Shown one piece after another: positions 32,038-45,100 of a DNA stretch of 64,000 nucleotides. Source of the stretch: Scolanthus callimorphus (taxonomy: Eukaryota > Cnidaria > Anthozoa > Actiniaria > Edwardsiidae). The stretch covers positions 14,921,646 to 14,985,645 of the forward strand of contig CM066919.1 in NCBI GenBank assembly GCA_033964015.1, given 5' to 3'. Position 1 is the first letter of the stretch; every line of letters begins with the position of its first letter. Below the pieces are notes generated by a model. It was not told the DNA's origin. It ran no database searches and worked only from the letters and a program-made list of their open reading frames with translations. Made by a program: the position numbers and the translations under genes.

Positions 32038-32413
32038 CCGTCCACACTACGCCGGCTAAATTTGAAAACGGCTAATTTGCCTCGAAACGGAGCAAAAGTT
32101 TTTCGTCCACACTACGCCGGCTCAATTTGAAAACGCACAAAAAACGTCAGCTTAGCGCATGCGCAAAAAGAAAAACGAGAGCCCATGGTCATAAATTCCT
32201 CGCAGCCGTGTGACATGATGTCATGTTTTCAAAAAAGCTCCGTTTTCGCCGTCCACACTAAAACGCGTAGCCGGCGTTTTAAAATTTATCCACTTTCGGC
32301 AGCGTTTTCGAAAAGATCCGGTTTCGGTGGAATTAGCCGGCGTAGTGTGGACGGAAGGCACAACCGTATAAATATTTAGCCGTTTTCAAATTTAGCCGGC
32401 GTAGTGCGGACGC
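32038..32413. mobile_element. MITE, CGTCCACACTACGCCGGC ends
   Basis: The left end CGTCCACACTACGCCGGCTA is inverted at about 32375-32413 with one change. Internal copies of the TIR word suggest a nested or tandem insertion of the same family. Confidence 0.75.
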
Positions 32414-32449
32414 AGTTTTTATTTATCGCCACATACGTTTGTAATCCAC

Positions 32450-32675
32450 GTCCCCAATGTACAGTTGACATCGTTTTCATTTTTATCCGGATTCGACCGT
32501 CCACACTAAAACGATCTGTACGTATACGGATTCGTTTTTATTCACTTTCGAGAGCGTTTTCAAACTTATACGGATTCGATGAAAACGATCAGCGTGTTAG
32601 CGTGGACGGAAGGCCTAAACGTATCAAAAAGTATACGGATTCAAACGAAAACGCGTTATAGTATGGACGGGGTCT
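32450..32675. mobile_element. Related MITE, right end GGACGGGGTCTAA
   Basis: Shares GTCCACACTAAAACG, TACGGATTC and the terminal GGACGGGGTC plus TAA with 31183-31385. The left end is degraded. Confidence 0.6.
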
Positions 32676-32918
32676 AAATACAACTGTATGTATGTATATA
32701 TGGGTGTTATACACCTCGGCCGCCGAGGGGGGGGGGGGGGGGGAAGCTGGATTCGATGTTTTATTATCCATTCAAACCAACCTTTAATTGTTTTGTTATT
32801 CATTCAAATTTAATTTTCCCGCTTCACGACAGGGTGCGGGAACTAAACATGATGGGAAAAACATGGGGGGGGGGGGGGGGAATCCGACGGAGCTTTATTT
32901 CAGCAACCCAAAATCGTT

Positions 32919-33040
32919 ATTCGATCACTTGTCTCTTTTGATTTTTGTCCGTCTGTCTCTGGTTCGGGGTGAGATTTCTCGCGGTCTCGCTCTCGACGCT
33001 CGGATATAGATTCCCGGATGTGAGAGCATGCACGCTAAAC
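32919..33040 (-). pseudogene. Duplicated fragment of the last AUTS2 exon
   Basis: 56 bp at 32919-32974 is identical to 35643-35698 in the coding part of the final AUTS2 exon. After a gap, 33008-33040 matches 35746-35778 with one change. Between them the sequence is rearranged and shorter. Orientation matches the gene. It has no frame, no start and poly-G just upstream, so it is a dead copy 2.1 kb beyond the gene's stop codon. Confidence 0.85.
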
Positions 33041-34240
33041 GTAACGCGCGCTCTGATTGGTCGATTTCTATTAAGTTTTGGATGGTTCATGGAAATTAGG
33101 TCATCACTCGGAGTGAACGAAACGAGGCAAGAATGAGTTCACTACTACTAATAATCTAATAATAATGTGACAAAAGTTTTCACAATTATTACCGTGGATC
33201 TAATACAAGCTCTGGAGATTGAAAGCAAGGGAACCTAGCCAGAATTTCAGCCGGCCCTTCGCCCGATCGTAACATTGCTATTACTATTTATTATTAACCT
33301 CGCTCTGCTGTCTCTGCGGAAGAGGTTTGAATTTACCACGGGAATTTCTTATCCATTGCATTATGTAGCATCATATAATAAACTTTGCAGATACCTTAAA
33401 TACTGGTTTCCATGACAACCAAACAACTTTATTTCTAATATAGTTTCCTGACCCCCTCCCCCAAACAACAACACACCAGTCATCGCCAGGTGAAAACACC
33501 GATAATTTAATTCCTCGCTAATGTAAATATAAGAATTGTCCACTAATATTTATTTGTGTTTTTGATATAACTTTGCATGTAATTGTAATTAGAAATAATC
33601 GTTCTCTTCGAATATCAAACTGACACCTGAATATCGCTGTGTGTCAATTGTCGTGTGATTGACTGGCCAGTGTCGAAGCATTCTTTCTGTCAGTCTTTTA
33701 GTAGCTAGCAAACCTGTCCGCCCATCTGGCAATCGGACGCCAAACAAAACAACAACGCCATATAACAGACACGCGAACAACTTTGCTCGTTAAGAAGACT
33801 GACAGAGAGCTCTGCTCGCAGAGTATGTCAGGGGATTGATGTATTCTCCTAGCCCGGAATCAGCTATGTTTGTGAACTGGCTAGTGTGTTTTTTACGATG
33901 CTGCCTTTAGGGACAGGCCATTTAACTTGTCAGCGGGTGAGGGAGGGTGACTCTCTCTCTCTCTTAAGCAACTTTAAAGGAATTTGTGCAGGAATTGACT
34001 TTCAATAAAACCGCGCTCCTTATAGTGCGCTAAGTAAATGGCCGGTCAGCGGTTTGCCATCAATATATGGGCGTGAACTCCGCTAGAGAACAGAGTTCAT
34101 TTTGCAGTAGCCAACAGTCGGCCTCTGATCACTCACACGAGCGAGTTCACAGCTTATAATAACAACGGTTTCAATTTTAATTCTTATTTGATTTTAATTT
34201 ATAGTATGTCAGAGCAAATCATGTAATTGGCAATTTCAAA
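33041..34240. other. Intergenic, nothing recognised
   Basis: Contains TCTGATTGG at 33052 and inverted CTGTCAGTCTT / AAGACTGACAG words near 33690 and 33793. No gene seen. Confidence 0.4.
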
Positions 34241-34428
34241 ATGCATGTGTTCTTCATAGCTGCCCATGTACCCGTTTGATTCATAGTCGGCAACACACTT
34301 TGTTATAGCAAAACAATAGGAGTGATGCATGTTAATGCATGTCTTCTTCATAGCTGCCCATGTACCCGTTTGATTCATAGTCGGCAACACACTTGTTATA
34401 GCAAAACAATAGGAGTGATGCATGTTAA
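34241..34428. repeat. Tandem duplication, 94-bp unit
   Basis: ATGCATGT, TCTTCATAGCTGCCCATGTA and AACAATAGGAGTGATGCATG occur twice, 94 bp apart, with about two differences. Frames across it are artefacts. Confidence 0.92.
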
Positions 34429-35047
34429 TGGAGCAACGTTTCTGAATCAGCTGCATTCTAGAAATTTGTCCGTCTACTCTTATTTACATGTTCTGTCACT
34501 CTTGGCACGAGTGAATAAATAGACTGCTCGAGAATTCATGCCCCTTGTTGCTTAGTAACACACCTATTTCGACAGTATGCAAATAGGCCATTCAAAATCA
34601 CGTGATGTTTTCATCCTTACACAGCACTGTACACGAGCTTCATGAAAACTGAAACATCACATGCTATGAAATCGGCCATTTGCAAGTGTACCGAAAGAGG
34701 TCTATTCAATCTGCGTAAAGGGACATGATCCCAGGCCTTTCTAGCACGTGACTATCACGTGATCGCCACATGACCTAAATGCCAGCGTGCTTATTCTATA
34801 CTGTACAACATTAAGTCTGAAGAGGTTTCATTAGAGTCGGTTTTATGAACCCTGGAACACTTTTCAGCGTGTAGCACTAATCTCTTTGTTCCTTTTTGTC
34901 ATCGAAGACTAACACTTTCGACAAGCACACGATGCTTGTCCCGACGGGGAATGGCAAAGCTCGTGGGATAATGTATTTAACAGGTATGTTCCGCAGGCTT
35001 ATAAAACCCTCTAAGATAGCCGCTTTTATACATACAACATGAGACCC
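34429..35047 (-). other. 3' flank and probable 3' UTR of AUTS2
   Basis: Directly downstream of the stop codon. No canonical minus-strand AATAAA was noticed in this stretch, so the transcript end is unknown. Confidence 0.4.
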
Positions 35048-36159
35048 TTAGGGGCGATTCTCTGCCGCCGCCTGTAGCAATTCTGAGTTCCGTATGTGTT
35101 CCATTGCAGAGCCTTCTAACGGACTGCGACTGCGCAGGCCCGGAGGACCTATGACAGGCCCCAGCATGCTCCGCCCGCTAGGCGCTAAGAAGCTAGGCAT
35201 GGGATGTGGGTGAGAGACCGCTGGCATGGCTGAGCCGGGTAAAAAATGTGAGGCGATAGGAGTACCTGGTGAGAACATAGCAGCTGGGTGAGGAGGGTAA
35301 GGTCCGAGTCGTAAAGGTGGACGAGCGAGTCGCAGGTCGAATTGCTCGCTTTCATAAAGTCTCTTGTCTAGATAACTGATCCCATGCATGTGTGCGGTGT
35401 GCTTGTCTGTCGGAATCATCAACACGTCACGATCCTCGCCCACCTTATCTTCGTCTCGTCGTACCAGAGAAGCCCCCACTCGCTCCCGTTCCAATGCGAG
35501 GGCACGCGAGTCAAGGGCCATCTCTGAGCGAGCGTCATTCGTCAAGCTTGCTATGTTAAAACTCGATGGTCGTACAGGACGCGATGGTGGCGGGGACCGA
35601 CTAACGTCCGATCTACGGTCTTCTGTCCGCCGCTCTTCGGTGATTCGATCACTTGTCTCTTTTGATTTTTGTCCGTCTGTCTCTGGTTCGGGGTGAGAAG
35701 CCGACGCGACTTTTTCTCGCTCGCGATCTCGCTCTCGCTCGGAGAGATTCCCGGAAGTGAGAGCATGCACGCTAAACTTATCATTTTCAATACGTTCTCT
35801 TTCTCTGCTTTTGTCCCTGTCTCGTTCTCTCTCCCGTTCGCGACTACGCTCGGCCATCTCCCGACTGAACCACGACTGGAACGACGGAGAATTGGCGGAC
35901 ATTCGTCCCCAATCCCTGCCAATGCCTGCGAGGCCACCGTAACTTGAGTTGAAGCTGGAACCCAGTCCTAACGAGCTGGCAATGGAGTTCGACACGGAAG
36001 TGCTCCTAAAACTACTCGGTGAACTTCCTGTGACTCCTCCTAGCCCGGGGAGGCCATTCGAGCGGCCGAGGACACCTCCATATGGAGTTATACCCTGAGT
36101 CAAACCCACTTCTGAGCTAGCGGAAGTGGATGAGAGTGGACCAACGCCCAGGAAGGCTC
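35048..36159 (-). CDS. AUTS2: AUTS2-like exon 13 (last)
   Basis: Acceptor CAACAG, then GAFLGVGPLSSTS. Includes PSFQSWF, comparable to the AUTS2 segment with W-x-R-L and PSF before the charged region. A long R/E/D tract (~601-647) and a Pro-rich C-terminus ending AAAENRP then TAA follow. Part of this exon is copied at 32919-33040. Confidence 0.9.
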
Positions 36160-39100
36160 CTGTTGATACAATGATACGGATAGAAGCAAAATCACATGGA
36201 TACATGGCGTACAACATAGTACTAGGTATCAGTACGAGGGTGAAGAGCATATGCACGGACTTACTGAACAATACTGAAATAATACAGGCACACAATGTAA
36301 TACAAACAACCTCTGAACAACAACAACAAACCTAAAAAGAGGTCAGCTAATAGTGGGTAGCTATTTCAGAATAAGAGTGATACGAATGGGTTTACCTCTA
36401 GGTCTAGTGGGTTCCGCTTGGTGGGGTGTGACCGGCACGGGACTCACTGTGCCCTGGTTACTGCCATGAAGACGAGGGGAGCGGTACCCCACTTCGGGAG
36501 CGGCACCTCCTGGCCTGGAGTGGGACGTTACCCCGTTACCGGATCGACTGATAGGGATCTGTTCAGGCTTGATATGGGGATCCTTATGAAGCTCTGCTTG
36601 GACCTACAAACAAGGTGGGATAGGATAGAATAGGATAGGATCAACTTTATTTATACACGCTAGCCTTTTCCACTGTCGCTGATTTCCAACAGTGGCGTGT
36701 TCTACAATTTACAGAGATTCTTATATGAATGTGAGTTCATGTATCAGCCATGTATCACACCGGCGTCCGTATATAGAGATTTTATTCACGGCTTTATCGT
36801 ATCCGGCCACAGTACATAGTAAATTTCTGTACTTGATTTTACATGAAAACGGTCTGAAGAAGCAAGCCCAATATGGGTTAAGTTTGGGTTCCTGGCACGC
36901 GTCATCTGTACATGAACATCTAAGATTAAAAAAATCAATATAATGGCGCAACGCTGATCGACTTTGTTTCGGGGCGCAAATATGTGATTAAGTGGTCTGT
37001 ACCTTCTGTTGATGGTAATAGATTTGCCATGCTATTTGGACATGTTGTGCACACCACCGACCAGGCTTCTGTCAATAAATCATTTAGATGTAAAAGTTGA
37101 AAGGAGTGACGGACACACCAAAAGCAACCCAGATGTCTATCAAAGCCAATAGTTGTTGAGGTTTGCCTTACCCTAGGAATGAGAGGTGGCGGCAGAGCCC
37201 CAGGGGGTGGGGCACAGGGCGAGGGTGGTAATCCGATAACGTGTGGCTAAAAACACAGCAAGAGATTAATATTGGTGATGACAAGGGAAGCCTCTTTCTC
37301 CCTAAAAACTAAAAAGGATACACAGCCTTCCCTTGCTATTATAATATGCCCCCTTGGAAATGACCATCGCGGCCTTAAACGTTTCTTAATCTGACTTTAC
37401 TCCCCAAGAAAGCTGACGCCTTATTTGTGACAACACCACCACATAAGACTTACCACGGCGGGACTACTGGGCACCAGTAGTGGATTGACAGGGCCACCTG
37501 GAACGCCTTGTGGGGAGTGGAAATGTTGATGCTGATGTTGATGTTGGTGCTGGTGTAAGTGTTGATGTTGGTGCTGGTGTTGATGGTTGTCGTAGTGTAA
37601 GTAGTGCGCGCGGTCGTGAGATTGTAAGAACCGTGAGTTGAGCTCCTGTCGCAAAAGGTCTTGGCCTGAAATCAAATCCACACATTAAGCACATATCAGT
37701 TTTATACACATTCAATTCAACGCTTCCTTACGTCCGGTTAATGAATAAAGAATGAACAATAACATATTCGTCACAGCTTTATAAGAATAGACTGAATATA
37801 GAGGATTTCAGGCGAGTGTGAAAACTTAGGGTTGTCCAATACACTTACAAATTGTACCGGATATTGTACGGAATTGACATAACAGCAACACAATGAAAAT
37901 ATCACAATGACATGCATGAATTTATATCTTATTAGACATTTTAATGTACAATATCGCTGGATTTTTTTTCGAGTCTGGAGTATTTTGTCGAGCCCGTCTT
38001 CGGGCGAGACAAAATACAAAGACGGGAAAAAATGTTCAGAGATATTGTACATTAAAATGTCTAATAAGTTGTTTATTATCCGACATTCTATTTCCCGCTG
38101 TTTTGAAGTGAGAATGGACGAGCTTAGTGACAATAGTTTGGAAGTGTACGATATCGCGGGATATTTGTACTCGCCCCAGGCTCACTCCTGCGATATTTGT
38201 TCTCCTCTCGTTCCAGTTGGATAATAAGTATGAGTATTGGACGCGTATGGACTGTTCTCTCTGTCCCAGTCTACAGACTGCATTTGAGTACAACCTACCA
38301 GATCCCATGACATATCCAGGAGGACCTAGTGCGTCTTTATTACCTCGCCATCCTCCTGCAAAACAACACAAAAACATTAGACAAGCGATAGATTCCTGTG
38401 AAACGAGACTTGTCTGTCTTACAAGAGGTGATGATAAACTAAACTACTGCCACGCTTATTATGCGGCTTTACGCTAGATCAGCATGGCAACAATTTGTCT
38501 GGATATCGTAGCTATAGCATAATAAGGAAGAGAAATGGTTGTCATTGGTAACCAATGGCCAATAGAAGGCGAGGACACTCACGGTATGGGAAGTCGGGTG
38601 AGTGGTTGTAGGACAAGGGTCCGCCGGCCGCATGGAATGATGGGAAGTGCGGGAAGAGACTAGGAGGGTGCGAATGTCCAAATGACGGCGTCAGGGGGTG
38701 GGAGGTGGTGGTGGATGTGGCTGCAAATGATAGCGTCAGGCTAGAACTCCCGGGTGTACTTGTGGAACTGGCACGGGGGAAAGCGGATGCCGCAGAACTG
38801 GAACGGAAATGAAAAAAGAAACTAATGAAAATCGCTTGACTATGAGTATACTGATGAAAGAGCAAGCACCATCGCAATACAGCACGAGTAAACTATAGTG
38901 ATATTATTATTATCACTGTCATTGCCATCGTCATAGTCATTATCACGAAGCAGTATTATGAGGCGCCAAATGGGCCAATATTAAATGGGAAAATATTTCC
39001 ATCGATCACAGGAAATATAAATGATAGGTTAATATATTTCAATAGACATCAAGGCTTCAAATATGTACTTGAAACGGAAAGTCAGAGCGTGTGCAAATGT

Positions 39101-42100
39101 GATTTAAACTCTACTTCTGTTTTTGTGCTGTTTTGTTTTGCCTCAAAAAAATGTCAGAGGGAAGGGGGAATAACATTGATAACTTCGTAAAAGACATTTC
39201 GATACATCGCCAAGATAATCACTTCGTAATCACTCCTATAGGTTTTATTCAGAATTGGTGTAACCACTTTCAGATTGGATGCACTACAGTAATATGAAAT
39301 CCGCTGTACACATGGGATCTACACTCTTTTTTTTTATAAGAACGTCTAAGAATCGACTTCAGCCTGGGCAAAATCAGGTATTTTTAACAGTAAATGTATC
39401 AGAATGTTCTTAATCTTTGGCCATATTTCAGCCTTGACGTTCTTATAAAAAAGGTTCTTATAAAGAAAAAAGAGTGTATTTGTATCTGACCTGGGCCAGT
39501 CTGATGGCTTGGATACACTGGGTTCCCGGTCCTTGCTAAGGTCGATAGATGCCTTGCTTGGACCAACTCGCTCACTTGCATTCAACAACTGTGGTGCTGC
39601 AGAGATTGCAAAATAAATAAATAAATAAACGCGAACAAACAAGCACTAAAGGAAACGGGATCTGGCGCGTCATACAGTCGCTCATAGCAAAAAACCTTTC
39701 TGATGTGGCATAGAAAAGACTGACATTTGTTCTGATTCACCGAGCTATTGCCTCATACAGCTATTCCATAAAACGTTTTCGGACGCCGTACGCGCCTTAA
39801 GTTGTCTGGGTAGAAGGTCTTGAATCTGATCGCTGTTTGAGTACGCGAGTTACAAGTTAGCTACTGGGCATCACTAGGTTTAAACAAAGCTCTGTTTGTA
39901 GAATTCAGCCACTAGATCAGTTATGGTCGCTCAAGGACGACAAACTTGATTGAACTAGCCGTATACCCCGGACGTCATGCCATCAAGAATAACCTGGGGG
40001 AGGGTTTTTGTTTAATGTATTCATGACGTTCTAAAAGCTGTAAGCGGCTCTGCAAAATACACAATAACGTTAAGGTTCATGTTCTCCAAAGGGGAGGAGA
40101 TATAGGAATACAGTGGTACCTCTATTAAGCGGCCACCCTCTATAAGCGGCCACTTTTCAAAGTCCCAAAATAATGTATTGTCACTCAAGTACTGTACTCA
40201 ATTCAGCGGCTAACCTCTATTAAGCGGCCACTTGGCTCGGTCCCGAAGGTGGCCGCTAGAGGTACCAGTGTATAACGACAATGTAAACATAGTTCGTCAG
40301 AACAGATTACCACGCACGCTTACCAATCATACTAGAAATCAAGTAAGGGGGAGGAAATCCCTCATTTCAGGGATGCGAGTGTTTTTCAAATGGATGTAAA
40401 ATTAGTGAATTTGATTTTTGTGCACCATTTGTTTTGTGCATTGCTTTTCTACTTAATGGATGGTGCTAACTCTACAACGCACACTGCAGACAGTGGTTAT
40501 TGTCGTGAAAAACAGAATATATACAAAAAACGCATGGCCTTCGTCTCGAATGGAACGACTGAAAACGCTGTCAGGTTTGCGTGGCGAAACTCGGCCGCGA
40601 CAGAAAATAGGATGACAAATCAGAGACGTGGTGTGCTTCATAAAGCACGTCTACAGCAGTGCACTAACGGCCACTAACCTACATGGTTGTTCATTCTGTG
40701 GAAAGAGACGCGTGAAGCTCATAATCCACGGATGGCGTAAGTGAGAGATATTCGGGTAAACGTTTTCAGATGGCTTCAATATGTCCTGTGCGACAGGCTG
40801 ACTAGTAGCGCTCTGCGGAAAAAATGACATGGCTCTCTCTCGGGCCTTTACGGATGTCGTATGGCTTGGATATTTAGCATGAGCAGCTGTAGCCGTAAAC
40901 GACTGGCTGAAATACTTAGTGGGATAACAAACTCGCTATACTTACATAATTATACGGCTTTACGCGGTCTTGTCGAGAGGGAATCACTATATAAAAGCGT
41001 TCTCGGCGATAAACGAGAACAAAGCGCCCTGTTTCTTACATTCCCACCGCGTGAGACGGCGCCCTGTCTATCATATCAATACTGAAAATGCTTATTTTGC
41101 TGTGAAGTTTGTGCGAATGAACGAAGGATTTTAATTAAAGACAAAGGCTGCGGCAACTGAGGCCGACAGGAGAGCTCATTTGGAAATCAAACTGTTTAAT
41201 TTATGAAGGGCTATTGCAATATCTCCTTCGGAGGCAATTAAGATGGGTTAAATAAAAATATTTTGATAATAAAATCATCAAGTCAAAAGTGGATTCAAAA
41301 CGCGTTGAATTAAGCTCTTAAAATCAGCTCAGTAAACTAGGCATGAATGCTTTAAACTAAGCGGTTTTTCTACTAGTCTTTGGCTATTACAATCTCTGCC
41401 TCGGGCTATTTTATAGAATAAGTTTCGTATCTGACACTCGGCGAGGTAAAATTAGAGAGTTCTGAACCGACTTGCGTAAGTAACCAGACTGCCACCAGAC
41501 GGCATAATACGGAAGATACTCATGAAAATACAGCCTAGCCATACACCTACAGCTATTTCAATAAAGGTTGCAAGAAAAAAACACGCGACTTCACTACAGA
41601 GGAAGTAGTAGACAACATAAAGAGAATACGAAAACGAATGAGGTGCTTAACGTGCGATCAACAACTAGTATTATTGGTTTGCTAGCCTTGACCCATATTC
41701 CCTTGCGGTCTGGACGCATACGCCTAAGCGCTATCTCGACAACGTTTCTATAGTTGTGCGGCATAGGCACAATCATAGATGCATGTGAATTTTTTTAACC
41801 TATGATGCACCCTTATAGGGTAATATTTTACCAAGAGAGTAACGGTACTCCCTTGATGCACTACACATCCACAACCGCATAAAGTCAAAGCACCCGCAGT
41901 GTGCCAAATGGCGCATTTTTCACTGTGAACTCTAAGTAGAAATAGCAGTCTGCAATACAGGAGAATCCAGAGATAAAAAAGCAGATCTCGAAAAATACAG
42001 ATCTACCTTCTCTACAAATGGCGTGCTTGATTTCCATCCTCCTCTCTCGCGTTGTATATATTTTCCCGCAATCTAAGTATCTAATTTGATTTTGTTCGCG

Positions 42101-45100
42101 CGTCACGCGTATTAAATTTTTAACTGTGTGTACCCCGCTGATCGCCTTAGACTACAAGTCTACTGGAATCCCTTCCAGAGACGTCAATATACATCCAACT
42201 GAGATTTCTCCACATGTGACCACTTGTTTCACGTCCATTTGCATCTTCTCCGTTACTCTAATTCAGACCATTTGACCCCCCTCTTTCCGACGAAACAAAC
42301 ACTTTCAAAATCATCGGTATATCTAGAAACCGGTTTTAGTGTTACAGGTCAAACATGGGTCCACTCCCATCTTCGACAGTCATCTTATATTTTGTTGGCA
42401 CTGGATTTGATTAGATCCTTTGTTATTCAATAAATCATTTGCCTCAAAAGATCCCTAGACTTAGCCTTTGGATACAATGACCATCAAGTGCCAATGAGTA
42501 GTCTGCACTGTACCATATGAACATACAAAACCATCTCACCGCGACTATGTATTTCTATTGGAAAACTGACAGCTATTGAGAAAAGACGTCCCAAAATAGC
42601 TTGAATTTCACTGTTTTTAAGATAGGTATTATATATCATTTTAAAGTTTTTGAAAAGTAGAACACAGATATGATATTTTCATTAATAAATTATTAATAAT
42701 TATTTGTCAACAACTGATTTTCTCGTTTGAGCAAGTTATAGTCCGTCAGAATTTAACAGAACCACCAAGTTTTGTACCATCTTGAATGATCCTAAGGTGG
42801 ACTCCAAAATATTTGAGTGCCAGCGATGTTTACTTTGTTTTAATTTTATGACGACTTTTCTTTCAGTCCCAGCTTTTTCAGTTACTATCTAATTTCAAAA
42901 AGCAATAAAACCCTATCGAACATACAAAATATCGCTGGCACACTCTTTGGAGTCCATTTTTAATCATTCATTTTGATACAAAACTGGGAATTCTCTGACG
43001 GACAAAAACATAGTGAAGCGACAAAATCAGTTTTTGACAAATAATTATTATTTTATTAATAATTTATCAATAATTAATGAAAATATCATATTTGTAATTC
43101 CACTCTTCAAAAGCTTTTAAATGATATTTAATACATATACCTATCCTAAAAACAGGTAAATGATAAGCCAAAGGACCCCTTGAACCTTTTCACATACCTT
43201 ACCACTGTATGCATTGCTACGCGACCTCAAAATTCAATGTTGCGATGGGCGATTGGCGATTTTTAGCCGTCAATCAAACCAAAACGCTGGATTCGGCCAC
43301 TTCAGCGGGCCGACATTGATTGCAAAATCAACCAAAATGGTTTTAAGCTATCCTTTGGCTTCCTTGACTCGAATGTTTAACTTTCCGGTTCAACAAAATT
43401 GACAACAATTTTCTTGCGTAAAATCGCCAATCGCCCAACAGTGAATTTTGAGGTCGCGTGGCAAAGCATACGGTGGTATGCATTGACGCACAATGCGTTT
43501 AGCAACAGGTCGCTATTTTGGTTCTGACGTCATCTCGGTTTTTTGACCAAATCAGGAAACCAATCAAAACCAAAATGCGAATTAGCAAATGGTAAGCGTC
43601 ATTCCACTTGGGATTTCACCCCAACCGGTTTTCCTCGAACAATGGTAAGCATCACAGCTTAATGTAGTCCAGTGTCAGGAGGGGCGACGACACCTTTCCT
43701 AGAATACTTTTTTGTCAGCCGTTCACTCTACAAACGCCGAGTCTGATATGTTCTGATATGCTATTGCATGTGTTTGTGAGATAGGAGGCATCCTGGTGTT
43801 ATTCAATAAACAAGTAGCAGTTACGTTGCCACTACATGAAGTGAATAGAACGGCTAGTATAACTCGAAGGTTGTGGGTTGACACTACATGTTTCAACCGT
43901 CATCTTCCACCTGCCGAAACGTTCTTCAGTTCTTAGATTTTTACAAAATGCAGGAAACAATATGAAAACACAACGTGCGGAATAGCGATGGCAGCTGTCG
44001 CTTTAAGTGCCTGGATTGAGTTTGCCAAAATGCCACTCCCTTGAGTTATACACAATATAAGAGCGAATGAAGAATGTTGATGAGAACACGAGAAAGCCAA
44101 GAATAGCCGAGCTACCACTGTAAGTGTGTCAAGCAGCCTCTTCTCTCAAGAGATTAGCTCTGATCAGGTAACAAAGGTTAGGGCGGCGAGCAAAGCGTTC
44201 TATCTCGAGATGAGAAAAACATGTTCCACGAAAAAAGCCGCCAATATGATTCCCAGATATACTTGGTTCAACTCGAAGGAGATTAGCGTGCGTGCAGCCG
44301 ATACTGGATGAACAAGTTTGAAAACAAGATATGAATAGATTTGGACGTCATTTGAATGGACGATTCAAGCTATAATGAATGCGCATCGGTACTTGTGTTA
44401 CATTTCACAAATCAAGTGCCTTGTATGCGCGCACTGCACCCTGGTAGTTGTGTTATGATTCCAAAGGCATTTCTAAAGAAAATAGAGTGAATATCAGCTT
44501 CCAAGACAACGCGCTTATAGCTGGAATCGTCCATTTACAAACAAACATTTGCCGCCACACAAGGAAGTCCGTGGCTAATTCAACCTGACACACACCAGGG
44601 CGTTCACTACTCCCTGCACACACTAACCCTATCTAATCAGAGTGTTTCAAGTGGATGGATTTCCTTTTTTGACCTATAAAATATCTTAAATGTCGCCTAC
44701 AAGGCAAAGAGGGTAATTTAGTTTTAGTCTTTTTTTGTGTGTGTGTGAATTAGCCATGGGCAACCTTAAAAAGCCTGTGTCAGCCGCCATTTTGGCAGCA
44801 TAGCGATATCAAGACGAAGAAAGCATCCATTTCCATCGGCTGATTTAGAGAATATAGAGCAATTTTCTCGATTGAATTTGGTAAATAAAATATGACACTT
44901 TGTTTTTAGATGTCTATTAAGAAATTTCTACACGTAATTCGTCTTCTAATATTGAACGAAAGGAGTGGCTGAAACAGGCTGTTTTTAAATAGGATGCATT
45001 GCATACCATGCGGTGTTGTTGACTTGGTGACGTGTTCCTCGGGTTCGGAGATCTGCAGGAAGAAGGACTGTGCGTCACTTAGCGTGGGGCGATGGGGTCA

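Noticed and set aside
35388..35947. Plus-strand ORFs of about 90-100 codons
   Set aside because: They are antisense shadows of the long last AUTS2 exon.
40390..40677. Secreted-type 95-codon protein with a hydrophobic N-terminus
   Set aside because: No domain, no splice or poly(A) support, and it lies within an AUTS2 intron on the opposite strand; not enough to call.
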